This document shows, in pieces, positions 46,044 to 58,750 of a stretch of 64,000 nt of DNA. The stretch's first letter is position 1. Each line of letters starts with the position of its first letter. The notes under the pieces are model-generated. The model was given only the letters and a program-made list of their open reading frames with translations, did not search any database and was not told where the DNA came from. The translations under genes and the position numbers were made by a program. This DNA is from Axinella damicornis (taxonomy: Eukaryota; Porifera; Demospongiae; Axinellida; Axinellidae): contig OZ007509.1 of assembly GCA_963931865.1 (NCBI GenBank), forward strand, positions 16,519,115 to 16,583,114. The letters run 5' to 3'.

Positions 46044-46082
<39 letters not shown>

Positions 46083-46085
46083 ACA

Positions 46086-46169
<84 letters not shown>
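46044..46169. repeat. Poly-C / (CA)n compound tract
   Basis: About 38 C followed by about 85 bases of CA repeat, in copy B only at this place. It replaces part of the POLD3 intron 14 sequence. Confidence 0.9.
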
Positions 46170-46175
<6 letters not shown>

Positions 46176-46325
46176 CTTTTTGCAGTGACCATATTCTTGA
46201 ACATTGTATACAGTAAAAAAGTAGTCTAAGATGCTCAAAGATTATTACGAGACAGGAAATATACAACTACGAGTGCAATCAAGTAGATCCTCTTCACGTG
46301 CTCACCAACTTCATAACTGTAGACT

Positions 46326-46369
46326 TAGCCTCGTTCCCATGCCCGAGACGGGACCTGGGAACGAAGCTA
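46326..46369. repeat. Hairpin MITE, copy B counterpart of 28663-28706
   Basis: Same element and position as in copy A, with two substitutions in the arms. Confidence 0.85.
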
Positions 46370-49300
46370 CTGTAGACTGTACCTGCTTTCAGCAGGTGGT
46401 TCCTCAGCAGGTGGCTCAAAGTCACTGTCATCTAGTGTGTGGTAAGGGTGGGAAGTATGGGCATAACATTATGTGCAACTAACTTCTATCCCATTGACAA
46501 CATGGTACCTTCAATGTCTGAGTCATGAAGTCCTTGAAACATACCAGTCATGGCCTTTTTGGGGGGCTTCTGCATTCAGATAAACAAGTATGTTTCATGT
46601 ACATAAACGTCCCATACTGCGGACGGAAGTAGATATTAAAACCACCAAGAAGACGTGTGCCTGGAGCTTAATCAGGTAACTTAGCCAGGAATATTATAGT
46701 ACTGGAAATAATATTTTCAACATGCCAGCTATGTACACTGAACTAGTTATAGCACTCAAATGAAGGGTTATAGGGTTTACGGAGTTGATCCATGATTTAA
46801 GGGGGCTTTAACTAACTGACGTTGTTTATTCCATAAGCATAGAACCAAGAACCAAGCAAGCAATATGAGCCGAATTTGTGTTCCAGGAGCTTTCCTTACG
46901 CATCTTCTAGAGCTCCGTCTAGGTCTTCCAGAGCTTCGCTATAGATCTTCTGGAGCTCCATATTCAGCACGATGCAGCACACAGTAGTGTAAATGCTTTC
47001 CAAAAAAAAAACGGGCATCATGTTTCAAGACGCATGCCGTACAAGTCTTGATTTTCTCCAAGCCTGAAAGAAGAGGTGGAGCTTGTCAGATGCTAACAGC
47101 ATCCTCTGGGGATCATCATCGGTGGCTTACTGACCATGAGTTGGCTATAGGTAATGCACATGTACCATAACTGACCTACACACTTACAGACTTCTTTGGT
47201 GGTCTCCCTCGTTTCCTAGGCGATTTTGCTGGAGACTTGACAGGAGACTTCTTGGGAGATATGACAATCCTATGGTTAAAGGATCACCATAGTGGTTGGT
47301 TGCACAATGAAATTCTGTTAGTGGTGGCATGGCCATGAAAAAATTATAATGGTCCTACACAATAAGTATATGTACGTGCACAACATTAAATCAATTGGAC
47401 TTACAGCTGCTTTGCCCGAGATTGCTTTTCACCACTTGGAGGTTCTGGTGCTGACTTCACCTCGCCCGTCTTGTCACCTGTGTGACGATGCATACAAACA
47501 CATCCATGAGGACCATGTGCACCAGCCTTTGCCCATCAACGTGACATGCATGGTTCAATACTCTCAATACCACTCCTGGATCACATGTATATACACGTCC
47601 CATGTTGCAAACAGTACCGCCAGCAGTGTTCTTACCAGACATAGGGGAGCATAATGAGATGCAAACCATTCAGAAGCCTTGTAAAGCCTTGCACACAAAG
47701 TGCACATCAGAAGCCCAATGCCCTTCTGTATATACAGGCCTAGAAGGAACTCTGCTGCACCAGCCTGGAAAAATGTACTCAACAAAATTCCACTCTCTAT
47801 GGGGTTACGTTTGGATGCTGATCTCATCTTATGAACGGCACAAGTAAAGCTGCACTGTCAAATAATATGGTCCACTAGTCACTGTTATACTGACAGAAAG
47901 TGAACTGACCTTGTTTGGCAAAGAATGAGGCAACAGATCCCTTTGCCTGTACCTTCTGCTTGGATATCCCCTATGCACAGATGCATGCATGATTCATGAA
48001 CTGCAGCAGAGTGCTGACATCAGATAACATTTCAGACTGAAACTAGTTTACCAGCTATAGAATGAACCTTTTTCGGCTGTGCGGGTTTCTTCTCAGCTTT
48101 GACATGTACCTCTGTTAGAGGTGCTGTCTGTGAAGTCGATTCTATACAAACAAGAGTACATCCATCACTATAACTATTACTATTACCCCGTGCACCATGC
48201 ACAGCAAGGGGTAGAGTGACTGCTGTGTCTGCCAGGTTGTCAGGGGACACAAAAATGAACAGTTTGGGTGAAATAGGAACGATTGAAGCCTTATATTACA
48301 ATGTATAAGGCCCTTTTCTACTCATTTACTCCCGTATGTATGGGCTACACTATTAATGGCAGTCTTTTCAACACACCTTCCTTTGCTGGTTTGATGTCTT
48401 CTTCCATATGGGAGAGTCTAGGAAGCTGGGAGCTCATGGTTCTCTCACTGGAACTTTCAGCTAGTTTGTAAGGAGGCTTAGGGCTTTGGGGAAGTGGAAC
48501 TGTAGGGCACTCAATGGTATTCCATCTACAGCAGAATGAACAGACCAGACTATGTGCGTAGGTAACTATGACTACACACCTCCAGTTTATTGTAGAGGGC
48601 TGCCTAGGTATCTAGAGGTTCCTAGTATCTCATACTACGGCAGATCAGTGCAAAGTTAACCTCTGTACTGTGATCACCATGCAATTGTCTGGGTTGCAAT
48701 ACAGAGGTAGCTGTATTACCAAGGCTAGTACTGTGACCATTGTGGGCTAGCATTGTTTGGGCTACAATATAGAGCTGGCTGTGTTACAGAAGCTAGCATA
48801 TGTGACTTGGCTGCATGCAAATTGTTAACAACTGCAAAACTCAGGAGAGATTGACTGTAAAATAGTCCAGTCCGCTAGCTCCGCCCACTATAGTACAAGT
48901 CCAGGAATTGTGGCTGCAATACTCATTCAGATTATAGAATTGGTACAAGTACATTGACCAATACAATACTTGCCATGGAAGACTACCAATGCCACATAGA
49001 CATTCAACTGTATAGGTATTGTAACTCCCTACCTTGAATAGTTCTCCAAATGTGTTCTATTAACTTCATAATCAGCAGCGTACAGAACTCCAGAGTCCTG
49101 CATATAATGGTAAAGATTGGCAGATATTCATTCCATATCCCTCAGGATTTATGTAGCAACAGTTGAAAGGGAGGCTGTGAGAGATCTTGGTGGCTGTTTT
49201 CTTGCAACTAAAACCAGCCAAGTTGAACTAAATCAGTCAACCGAACAGATACTGCAGAACTGAACGTTGGAGTGCCAACAATTTCGAATCCATGTTGTCA

Positions 49301-52300
49301 TTGTTAAAAATTTCTCCTTAGGTACATACGAGCATGCTTCCTTCCTGGCACATGGCATTTAGCACATGAGAAACCAATCGAGTCAGTGTAGCTATGTCAG
49401 AACAATGGCCTGAAAGACCCACGGAGCAACAGATGGTCACATTGAAAGCCTCTAGTAAACCAACCACTCTATGAGCGAGCTTCTTGGCTCGATCAGCTTA
49501 TTACTATACACCAACATTGAGTCTAGAGAGTAAGAATTTGTTCAAACCCAGGCTGGGTTCGAGGCTAGAATTTGAAACCACGGACCAGGATCTAGCTGGG
49601 TCCCAACCCAAGACCTTCTCAAAACGAGTAATCACTAAGCCACTGGGACCCTCCCTGGGCAGAGGAGAGGAAAACATACCCAACCCCAACAAATTTTCCT
49701 GATGGAGTCTCACTCTCTCTCTTGCAGATAAACCGAAGTGTAGGTATAATGCTAACGTACCTTTGGCATAGCTTTTTGAATGCTGAAGATATGAACTCCA
49801 AGCACACAGTGAAACTGCTCTCTTGTGGCTAAACAGAGCAGACATTGTCCAAGTAATGGGAACAGTGCTAATCATACAACATGCAAAGTAATGGGAACAG
49901 TGCTAATCATACCACATGCAGTCAATTTCAGCTGCCAGAACATCCTGAGAGAAACTACATGGCCTGATGTACACTGAAGCTTAGAAGATACACAGGCAGA
50001 GTTTCTCATTCACGAACAGTTTCAGTGATAATGCACACAAAACAACAGACTTCAAACAAAACTGAAATTGCCTAGAGGTGGGTGGGACCAGTTCTGCAAC
50101 TGCATTTATCACTTTCACATTTTTGGTTGATAATTATGTACCAATCCTCACATTGATTAATATACCTTCCAAGTTGTCTTCATCAACCAAGCACACATGG
50201 TGGTCCTGCATGTGAGATAGATACAAATACCAACTGGGTGTCCATGCAACAGGAAAGATGTTTAGTAAACCATAATAAAAAAACACAAGTGGAGGCAGGG
50301 CCGGGTTTGTCTAACAACTTGCCCAGTAATGGTAGTATTAACACATGCACAGTCTGTCTACTCGATGTCATCATTCTTCATGCAGCTGCAAGGTTATCCC
50401 AGACTCAACGAACATTCTATTCCAGCAAAATGCTTAGCACAGCTGTCTTTTCAGAATCACCTTAGGCTCACCACATTGTCTCCACATGGCTCTCCTTGTG
50501 AAAGCTAACATTGTGAGGCAAGCCTGAGTGAGCACATACGATTGCTGCACTGTAAATAACTGGAACAGGAACTGAGATTCAGTTTATGTGATGCAAACAG
50601 TTCGGTTCGCCCAAACTAAATCGTTACGCCTAGCACAATGATCAGCAGCTGATCTTCCTCGTACAAACCTTGTTGCCATTTCTCTCCACAACTCCACTAA
50701 GAATGTAGGTCACAGTGATTGGTAAACCTGCACATTCCTCAGAAGAACGACAGCGGCTCACATAGGCATACAACATCCTGAGGGGAATAATCATGAACGA
50801 TCACAAACAAACAAATACTAGCCTCGTTCCCAATACGGGGCCTGGGAATGAAGCCAGTGTAATACGTGCTGGGTATAGATGGAAAGTGGATCAAACGGAA
50901 TGACTTGTACCATTGTACCGCTGCATGAGGACCTGAATCATAGCCTTAAAAAGCTGTTCGAGCCTTCGAGGCATCCACACTAAACACAAGGTGAAATCCA
51001 CAGTCTGATTAAGAGAACGAGACCTGGTCAACATTCAACAACACTGCTCAGGGCCTGAGACAGCTACGACAACGAAAATCAGGTGTACAGCAGAAGGATT
51101 TGGAGCTTCCGTAAACTCGCCAAACAGAAAAGCAACAGGGAAGAGCATCCGACATTTTCCCGGGTCTGAATTTTACTTTCGACAACTCCAGAGCCAAACG
51201 AGAGAGAAACACCAAAATTGGTGAGTAGATGCATCCATACTATTGATGGAGGGTCGTGCCAACTTCCAGTAATGTACGTCTTCTGTCCAATAATACATAT
51301 GTAGTGTCCAATAATTGGTATTGTACATGAATCCATGCGGTGCCATTCTTTACAGACACCAACAATGGTGTATTTTATACATGTAGCACTGATGAGAGTT
51401 TGGGTCCCTATTAAGGCCTAACGTGTTAGCTAGTCTCGAAGCCAGCCTCTCGCCACACCCACTACGGGGAGGGGAGAGCCTGGTCAAGTTCCCATCATCA
51501 TCTTGTGTCGATTTCTAACACGCCAGGAATTTCTTGACGTGTTAATTGGGGATTTAACGGACATCAGACACGTGTGCATTAGTATTATAGTAACAGTACA
51601 CATGCACATCTACTGGATACACGCAATGGCCACTTGCTGCTGCTTGTGCTGCAATCCTATCTCCGCAGACCATACAAGAATGAAGAAGTTTCATGGAGCA
51701 GGTTGCAAAGTAGCTAAAAGAGTGCTGAGAGATGTGTCGTGTGTGCCACAGGAAGTGTATGTAGAGACGAGGGATCCACTAGCTCTTCTGTGCTACGATT
51801 GTGAGAAGACATTGAACAACATTCACAATCTCACGGCAAAAGTCAAGGCAGGCGTCAGGCGGAAAGATATCTGCACTACAGGGCATGACACTATAATCAT
51901 GGGGGGAAAAGACCAAGGCCTGTTCCTGACATACTTAGATTTACATCCGACCAAACAATAACATATGCCAGCCATGCCGATAGTGTACATCTCCACCTCC
52001 ATCTACTAGTGAGCCTGGAAGCAGTGTTCCGACTACAGCTCAGGTGACCACCTCCGCACCACCTCCTTTCTTTGGATGCTGAACCCCCTCCGCTACAAAG
52101 CACCTTCTTTACATTCGCTCAGTGCCATTTCTTATTCCCAGACCCGAGCACTCCTATGTCGCTAAGCTTCTCGCAGAGATGCAATCTCCATTTATCTCTA
52201 TACTAGCTACTGCACACTAGCGCATGCACACTAAGCCCCAGTGGCTTTCATATACACTAAACATGTATAGCTGATTTGGGGTTGACTTTACAACCAAAAG

Positions 52301-52746
52301 AGAATGGGACGATGTACCACCTGCGCAATCTGATCAACAGGACAAGCATACCATCTGATCCCGAGAAAAACATGATGCTGCCGAGGACTTCACGTTGTTG
52401 TTGTTGCATACACATTGTCGCAGCTGCTACAGTGATGCAGTCAATCAACCCGGCTGAAACTGTCGCCGACCTTGCCAAGTTGATAATTATGTTCGCTTGC
52501 CGAGGATCAATGATCAGCTACCGAGAAATGTGATGATGAGGTACATCTCTATGTGGCTGAACTACTTTCACTGGGGCTATTGTAGCATGGACTTCACGAT
52601 GATAGTAGGGAGGGGGATGGAGACAGAATACTCCGGTACCGGAAGGTTATGCTAGTGATCTTCAAATCGACAAACCACTGCAACAGCAGTGAACTCGCTG
52701 TTTCAGTACACCTACACCTTTTCAGAGAGGGAGAAGGCCCAACTTT

Positions 52747-53859
52747 AACTGAAGACCTGGAGCATGTGGCAAATTGGGTCAGTGACAACAACTTGACATT
52801 GAATGTCAACAAGACACAGTTGTTGCTCATGAGTCGCAAACGTCGTGAACGGGAACTGGATCAGTTGAAAGTGAAAATTGGAAACCAGGAAGTCATGCGA
52901 ATGAAAACGGCTAAGTGTCTGGGTGTGGTGATTGATGACGATTTGAAATGGCAAAACCACATTGCGGAAGTGAGGAGGAAATGTTTTGCGGGTTTGGCAA
53001 AACTGAGAAGACTAAGGGATGTGCTGCCAGCCTCAACAAAGAAGACACTATACAACGCGATCATTCTTCCACACCTGGATTACTGCTCGGTAGTCTGGCA
53101 GGAGTGTTCGATTACCCTTAGGAAGAAAGTTGAAAGAATCCAGAACTATGGTATGAGAATCATTCTTTCTAAACCCCCCAGGACACCTAGTGCTATCCTT
53201 CGACAGGAGCTGAGATGGGTCCCACTTGACCAGCGAAGAGAGATGTTCAGACTCTCATTAATCCGCAAGTGTGTAAAGGGGCTGGCTCCTCAGTACATGT
53301 GCGACAGCATCAAAATCACCAACAGTAGAACTCGGGGTGACGTGAAACTATTCTTGCCACTCCCCAAAACCGAATTTTTAAGGAAGTCCTTTTCATTCCA
53401 AGGACCAATGAGTTGGAATAAACTACCTAACAATTTACGCATCGCTACATCCTCTAGTGGATTTATGAACGGTCTAAAATCCCACTTATTTGGTTTGTAC
53501 TTAAATAGTGTGACCTAAAATTTGTAATTTTGTACCAGCTAGATCTATATTGTTTTTTGATTTTTTGATTTTTATCTCTTTCATACGTGTATCGGATGTA
53601 CCCTTGTATATATTCCTTTGAATGTTATATTGTCCCATAACTAAGTAGATGTAGTTTCATACGTCATTTCTTTTTGGTCTTTTGTTTTTCTTTTTTCTTT
53701 TTTTTCCTGTAAGTAGAAGTATAGTCTTGTTCTGAATTCTTGCCTCTTCTTTGTACATGTAATTGTTTGTCACACAGGACTCCCAGGGAGACCAGCCCCA
53801 GGCTGATGGGACTCACCTGTTAAAAATTAAATTTATCCTATCCTATCCTATCCTATCCT
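52747..53859 (+). mobile_element. 5'-truncated non-LTR retrotransposon (CR1/L2/Jockey-like)
   Basis: A 3' reverse-transcriptase fragment of about 257 codons up to the stop at 53516, with the thumb/C-terminal motifs KCLGVVIDDDLKW, PHLDYCSVVW and MSWNKLPNNLR. It is followed by a 3' UTR and a (TATCC)n tail. Flanking AACTTT at 52741-52746 and 53860-53865 is a target-site duplication. The target in copy A is empty, so this is a clean, dated insertion. The exact clade cannot be set from this part. Confidence 0.93.
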
Positions 53860-55019
53860 AACTTTGTGGAGTGACACTGGAGTCGTTGTGCCAACACAAG
53901 GGGCTATCCTGGGGCAAGCATCCCATGCGATTTGTTTATGGAGCATCTCAATCGAAGATTCAAGACGGTGATTCGTGGAATGGGAGCTAACGTAAATCCG
54001 ATTACAATTCAGAAAGCAGGTAAAGCATTGGCACCAGTTCACCAGGTGTGCCAACAGTTTGAACTGCAGACATCGAACCAGGTACATTCTGATCACCACC
54101 CATATCCTACCTTTGGTAAAGATTTTGAGACAACTCTCCAGGCACTGGAGGAAGAGAATGTATTTGTACCAGTTTCTATAAGACAGCACAGTTCATTCAG
54201 CTGTGGACTAATGGAGACATTGGATAGAACAGATTGGCTCAAGAAGGTTGGGACGACCATCAAGCATTGGCACTCCTACCTTGTTTTGAGACCATTCTCA
54301 AGGCACAGTTATAACTCTTGGAAAGGCAATCTCTGCCTGCAAACTGTAGTGTTAGATACAGGTGGCATTTCGTCCATGCTTTCCTTGGTATAATACTGCT
54401 ACAGAGGGCTCTCCATCTCGGCCTGATCAACCCGTTTCTTGCACGGGTGCTGGGTATCCCCAGTGAATTACTCTCCTGAAATCTATGCCCATTCCAAAAG
54501 CAGTTGTCGTGATTACAAGACACAGCTTTCCATCATTCATTGACAAGGATTCCAATGCTTCTTCCTTTCTCTCTGTAGTTAAGATTGCAGTGAACATATC
54601 GACTAGCAGACAAATGAGGGTAGCCTGGCGGTTCAGTAAATCCAGTACCTTATGTTTCGGCAGCGTATAAACACCACAACAGTTACTGTATGCCCTCACA
54701 TATATGACTGTCTTAGGAAAGCTAGTTCGCTTACTCCTGACATATAAAGAGGTTGTGAAAACATCCACACCAACTTAGTGATAGTTAATATTGTCTCTGT
54801 AGGGAGCCGGTTATTCATTGAAAGTCTGCGGGAACGAGTCTGCGCAGATCTCCAATACAATGTGCTCCATCAGTCTGTCTGTACCTCCCCAACAAATTCT
54901 GCCTGCAATCCTCTGGGAGTGTTCTTGACACGTTGATCCATCATCAGCGATGTGGTGCCTTGAAGGAATGAAGTCATGGCTTCTATCTGCTTATCTTTCA
55001 GTTTGTCGTGCCCTACTCT

Positions 55020-55562
55020 CTGCAGTGGACGAAATAAAAATTTTAAAGTGTCCGGACAATTTGTCCGAGCACAATCAATTTTGTTCTGCCATTCTCAACT
55101 GTTGATCTGCCATTATCTAGCCTCTTTCCACTTTATTTTCTGCTCTTCGGTTTGCGTTGACGGATCTTCCGCATCCGTGTATTATTGTCAATGCAAACTG
55201 AAGAACAGAAAGAACAGGGTAGGCCTGGGAATGAGGTTAGCTATTATCCACACATGCCACAGAATGCTTTTTATAGTTGTGCATTCATAGTCCTATTTGC
55301 CACCTGGTAAGTATATTCATGAAGCAACTGTGAAACCCATAATCATATTTGAAGCTCCAACTTAGTGCTATAAATACGAGTGCATATTGTAAGGAGAGCA
55401 TCTCGCCGTACACTTGCAGTAAAGCGAGTCTACTCGCACGGTGTCATCCCGATGTGGTATTTTAATGGCTGGACATTTTGACCGAACACATGGATGTTTG
55501 GTCGGACAAAGTGGATAAATGGTCGGAAAATGTCCGATGTCCGACCGTTATTTCGGCCACTG
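55020..55562. mobile_element. Copy-B-specific TIR element, CAGTGGCCGAAATAA termini
   Basis: It starts CAGTGGACGAAATAA and ends TTATTTCGGCCACTG. Repeated GTCGGACA/TGTCCGA motifs lie inside. A hairpin MITE-like block (TAGCCTCTTTCC...GGGAATGAGGTTA) is nested at 55118-55240. Copy A has an empty site between CCCTA and CTCTGTGATGG. The termini suggest a hAT-like non-autonomous element. Confidence 0.82.
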
Positions 55563-56643
55563 CTCTGTGATGGCTGTCTTCATATCCATTTTTAATAGCA
55601 CAATATTTGTTAGTGCATGAGTTTAGCACCCACGTAGCACAGTATATTACACACGTACGGACAAACGCCGGCGCACCCCAATAATTAGTGTTCACACACC
55701 ACAATATATGGTCACACCCACTTAGTTAGCCGCCCAGTGCTGACTGTGCAACACAAAACCCATACGGGAACTTGACCAGACTCTTCCCTCCCTGTAGTGG
55801 GCATGGCAAGAGGCTGGCCCACAACACTACAGACTAGCATACACAGTAAAGTAACTAGGAGAATGCAGGGCATTGTGGGGCTCGCCTGATAAACTGACGT
55901 ATTGCATGTCAATATGGCTGGGCAGTATATGAAAATGGTCAAAGCTTTTGATTCTGTTGTTACCAGCATTGTTGGAAGCGAGTGTGTGACCGAAGAGGGG
56001 CTATTGCTGGCTGAACATTCAGTGTTTCTGTTTCTGCTACCAATGTTGTTGTACGCAATAGCCGTGAAAGTTAGTTGGCTGAAAGACCATGAAGTTGCTG
56101 AAAGACCCTTTAGTAGTCACTCCCCGTAGTGGGTGTGGCGAGAGGCTGGCCCACAACAGTACAGACTAGCATGCTCAGTAAATCAATTAACATACTGCTT
56201 TGCTACGTTCACAGGTACTTCCAATTTCCTGCTCAGCCATTTGTAGGATACCTGCATACGGAGTAAACAGTCACATTTCACATTTTATGTAAAACTTAAT
56301 TGGGACAAGCCTGAGCAAGCCCCACATAGATCTGAAGTACGTGAAGCTTGCTCAGGCTCGCACCACAATGTATCAGTCCCACAAAGCCATACTCTCACAC
56401 AGTAGCTACAGGGAGATTGACAACCGTGCATTCGTCTACTAATTCTAGGGTTTGTTTATCCATGATTGCAGCCGGTTGGATAAACAGCAGCAGACTGTAG
56501 CTTACAATCTTGTCTTCATCATGGACGTACTCTTGGATGTTCTCCAAGTACAGGGAATCTTCCAGCACCTGCATGGGGATATATGATGGGTGGTATGTAG
56601 TACACGTGCATATAGCGCATAGGATTTGGGGGCGGAACTGTAA

Positions 56644-58604
56644 TTGGGGCGAGCCTGAGCGAGCCCCACATAGACGAGTTTGCTGTGAATTTTCCATATA
56701 TTTATTTATTTATTTCTTTATATATATACGAGGGGCAACCGCACTCCTGGTAGCCGCGATGCAACCGGTTGCAACTCGCTGGGTGGTCACATTCTTTGTG
56801 GCAATTAAACTTTGAAAGTTGAAGAGAGCGCTCGAGCAATGGCGGCTGAAGGGAAGACAAAAGCACTCACAACTCCACTAGCAAGATGAATTTCAGCAAC
56901 AAAATTGTACGGTTGGGTCACTGCACGATAGTGATCATGAAGATTCAGTCAGACCCTTTGTAGGTCCTTCCTGCGGGCTGGGAGGTTTTTTATTTGTTAT
57001 TATTAGCGAGGGGCAACCGCACTCCTGGTAGCCGCGTTCCCGGTTGCGACTCGCCGTAGCGCTAGTTTCCAATTAACGCACATGCCACGTGGCAACCACG
57101 CTCAGTCGATCGCGAGCAATGGTGACCAAAAGGAAGACAAGACATTATTACAGCACTCATAACTTAGCCAGCACGGTGAGTTTCGGTATGTAAGCGTCAG
57201 TGAACGACAGCAATCACGGCTGTGTGGTCAGAATCTTTGTGGGGCCTTCGTAAGGCTGTACTGGCAGCCAACGTCGAAGAGAGCGATCGAGCAATGGCGT
57301 CCGACGACACAACAAAAGCGCTTGTATCTCCACCACCAAGGTGAGTTTCAGCACAATTATTGTGTGGTTGTGTCACTGCAGCATAGCGATCACGACGGTG
57401 TAGTCAGAATCTTTGTAGGCCATCCCGAAGTAGTCAAACGTTTATTAATTATTGGGGCGAGCCTGAGCGAGCCCCACATAGACGAGTTTGCTGTGAATTT
57501 TCCATATATTCGAGGGGCAACCGCACTCCTGGTAGCCGCGGTTAAAAGGTAGCACAAGCTAAGTGTGACAGTTCGTTCCAATTATCACACATCACCATGA
57601 TAGCTATATACATGGAAGATCAGAAATTATTTAGAGTTCTCTCAAGAACCATTCATAAAGTATAGCCGCGTTGCAACCTTCCGTATCGCGTAGCGCAAGC
57701 TAAGTATTGCAATACGTTCCAATTAACGCACATGTCACGTGGCAACCACGCTCAGTCGATCGCGAGCTCGAGCAATGGCGACCAAAAGGAAGACAAGATA
57801 TTATTACAGCACTCACAACTTAGCCAGCACGGTGAGTTTTGGCATGTAAGCGTCGGTGAACGACAGCGATCAGGGACGTGTGGTCAGAATCTTCGTGTGC
57901 CTTTCCTAAGAACGCTACTGCCACCGGAAGTCGAGAGAGCGCTCGAGCCATGGCGGCCAACGGCGAGACAAAAGCGCTCATATCTCCACCACCAAGGTGA
58001 GTTTCAGCACCAACTTTTATGTTCAGGTCAGTGCATGATAGCGATCACGGCGGTGTAGTCAGAATCTCTGTAGGCCAATCCTAAGTACTCAAACATTATT
58101 TATATTATTTATATTATTTATATTGGATTATCGAGGGGCAACCGCACTCCTGGTAGCCGTTGCAACGCCGCGGTTGCCTCGCGTAGCGAAGCTAATTATT
58201 GCAATTCGTTCTAATTAACGCACATGCCACGTGGCAACCACGATCGCGAGCAATGGCGACCAAAAGGAAGACAAGACATTATTACAGCACTCACAACTTA
58301 GCCAGCACGGTGAGTTATGGCATGCAAGCGTCAGTGAACGACAGCGATCACGGCCGTGTGGTCAGAATCTTCGTGTGCTGTTCCTAAGAATGGTACTGTC
58401 ACCGGAAGTCGAAGAGAGCGCTCGAGCAATGGCGGCCACGGCGAGACAAAAGCGCTCATATCTCCACCACCAAGGTGAGTTTCAGCACCAACTTTTCACA
58501 TTCACGTCAGGGCATGAAAGCGATCACAGCAGTGTAGTCAGAACTTCTGTAGGCCAAGCCCAAGTACTCAAACATTATTTATATTAATTAATTAATTAGA
58601 TTAT
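56644..58604 (+). repeat. Array of ATG / short ORF / splice-donor units
   Basis: Seven related units of roughly 175 bases. Type 1 (ATGs at 57119, 57775, 58253) has 19 codons, M-A/V-TKRKTR...HNLAST, ending exactly at GTGAGT. Type 2 (ATGs at 56839, 57294, 57950, 58429) has 47 bases encoding MA...TKAL.SPPP, ending at GTGAGT; the first has lost the donor and the last has a 1-base deletion. Both types end with CGATCACGGC-GTGT-GTCAGAATCT. Units are paired (type 1 then type 2) and are preceded by a segment with CCACGTGG and the motif GAGGGGCAACCGCACTCCTG (at about 56730, 57008, 57512, 58133). The sense of the array is unknown. Confidence 0.85.
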
Positions 58605-58750
58605 TTACGCGGCACAATTTTTCCCCTACCAGGAGTGTAATTACGCGGCACAATTTTTCCCCTACCAGGAGTGTAATTACGCGGCACAATTTTTCCCCTA
58701 CCAGGAGTGTAACATTACGCGGCACAATTTTTCCTATACCAGGAGTGTAA
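58605..58750. repeat. Four-copy tandem repeat, unit about 36 bases
   Basis: TTACGCGGCACAATTTTTCC plus CCTACCAGGAGTGTAA, four times, the last slightly diverged. It abuts the ATG-unit array, and its CCAGGAGTG resembles the inverse of the array's CACTCCTGG motif. Confidence 0.92.

Larger units (their letters stand above)
51431..56168. mobile_element. TIR transposon in POLD3 copy B, with later insertions
   Basis: Orthologue of 34225-37139. The right TIR motif occurs twice (about 55780-55845 and 56108-56168) around a 260-base insert. The helicase remnant (54427-54768, minus) here reads ITTTAFGMGIDF then RVIHWGYPAPVQETG, a better RecQ-like match than copy A. It carries a LINE and a second TIR element. 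Confidence 0.78.
43908..56574 (-). pseudogene. POLD3: Second copy of POLD3, exon 5 deleted
   Basis: It has recognisable counterparts of at least exons 1-4, 6-13 and 16-18, including the start exon 56506-56574 (SLYLENIQEYVHDEDKI) and terminal exon 43908-44089 (VTEKVWES, PIP box QASLMSFF). Many differences from copy A in exons are synonymous or in-frame. However, about 120 bases matching A 32756-32876 are absent at about 50092, removing nearly all of the 70-nt exon 5. Exon 5 enters in phase 1 and leaves in phase 2, so skipping it shifts the frame. The copy also lost the PPP6C-side promoter. If it is an allele rather than a paralogue, it would be a damaged allele. Annotated as a pseudogene with that caution. 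Confidence 0.8.
42468..56643. repeat. Segmental duplication, copy B
   Basis: Direct copy of 25532-37622, joined 35 bases after the PPP6C stop codon. It is longer than A because of extra insertions at about 42636-43283, 44522-44996, 48596-48825, 52747-53859 and 55020-55562. Confidence 0.9.

Noticed and set aside
55902..56129. 75-codon hydrophobic ORF in copy B as a small membrane protein gene
   Set aside because: It lies within transposon-end debris, with no conservation in copy A and no family match.
58605..58750. CRISPR-like array at the 36-base repeats
   Set aside because: The units are contiguous with no unique spacers, and the genome is eukaryotic; a plain tandem repeat.
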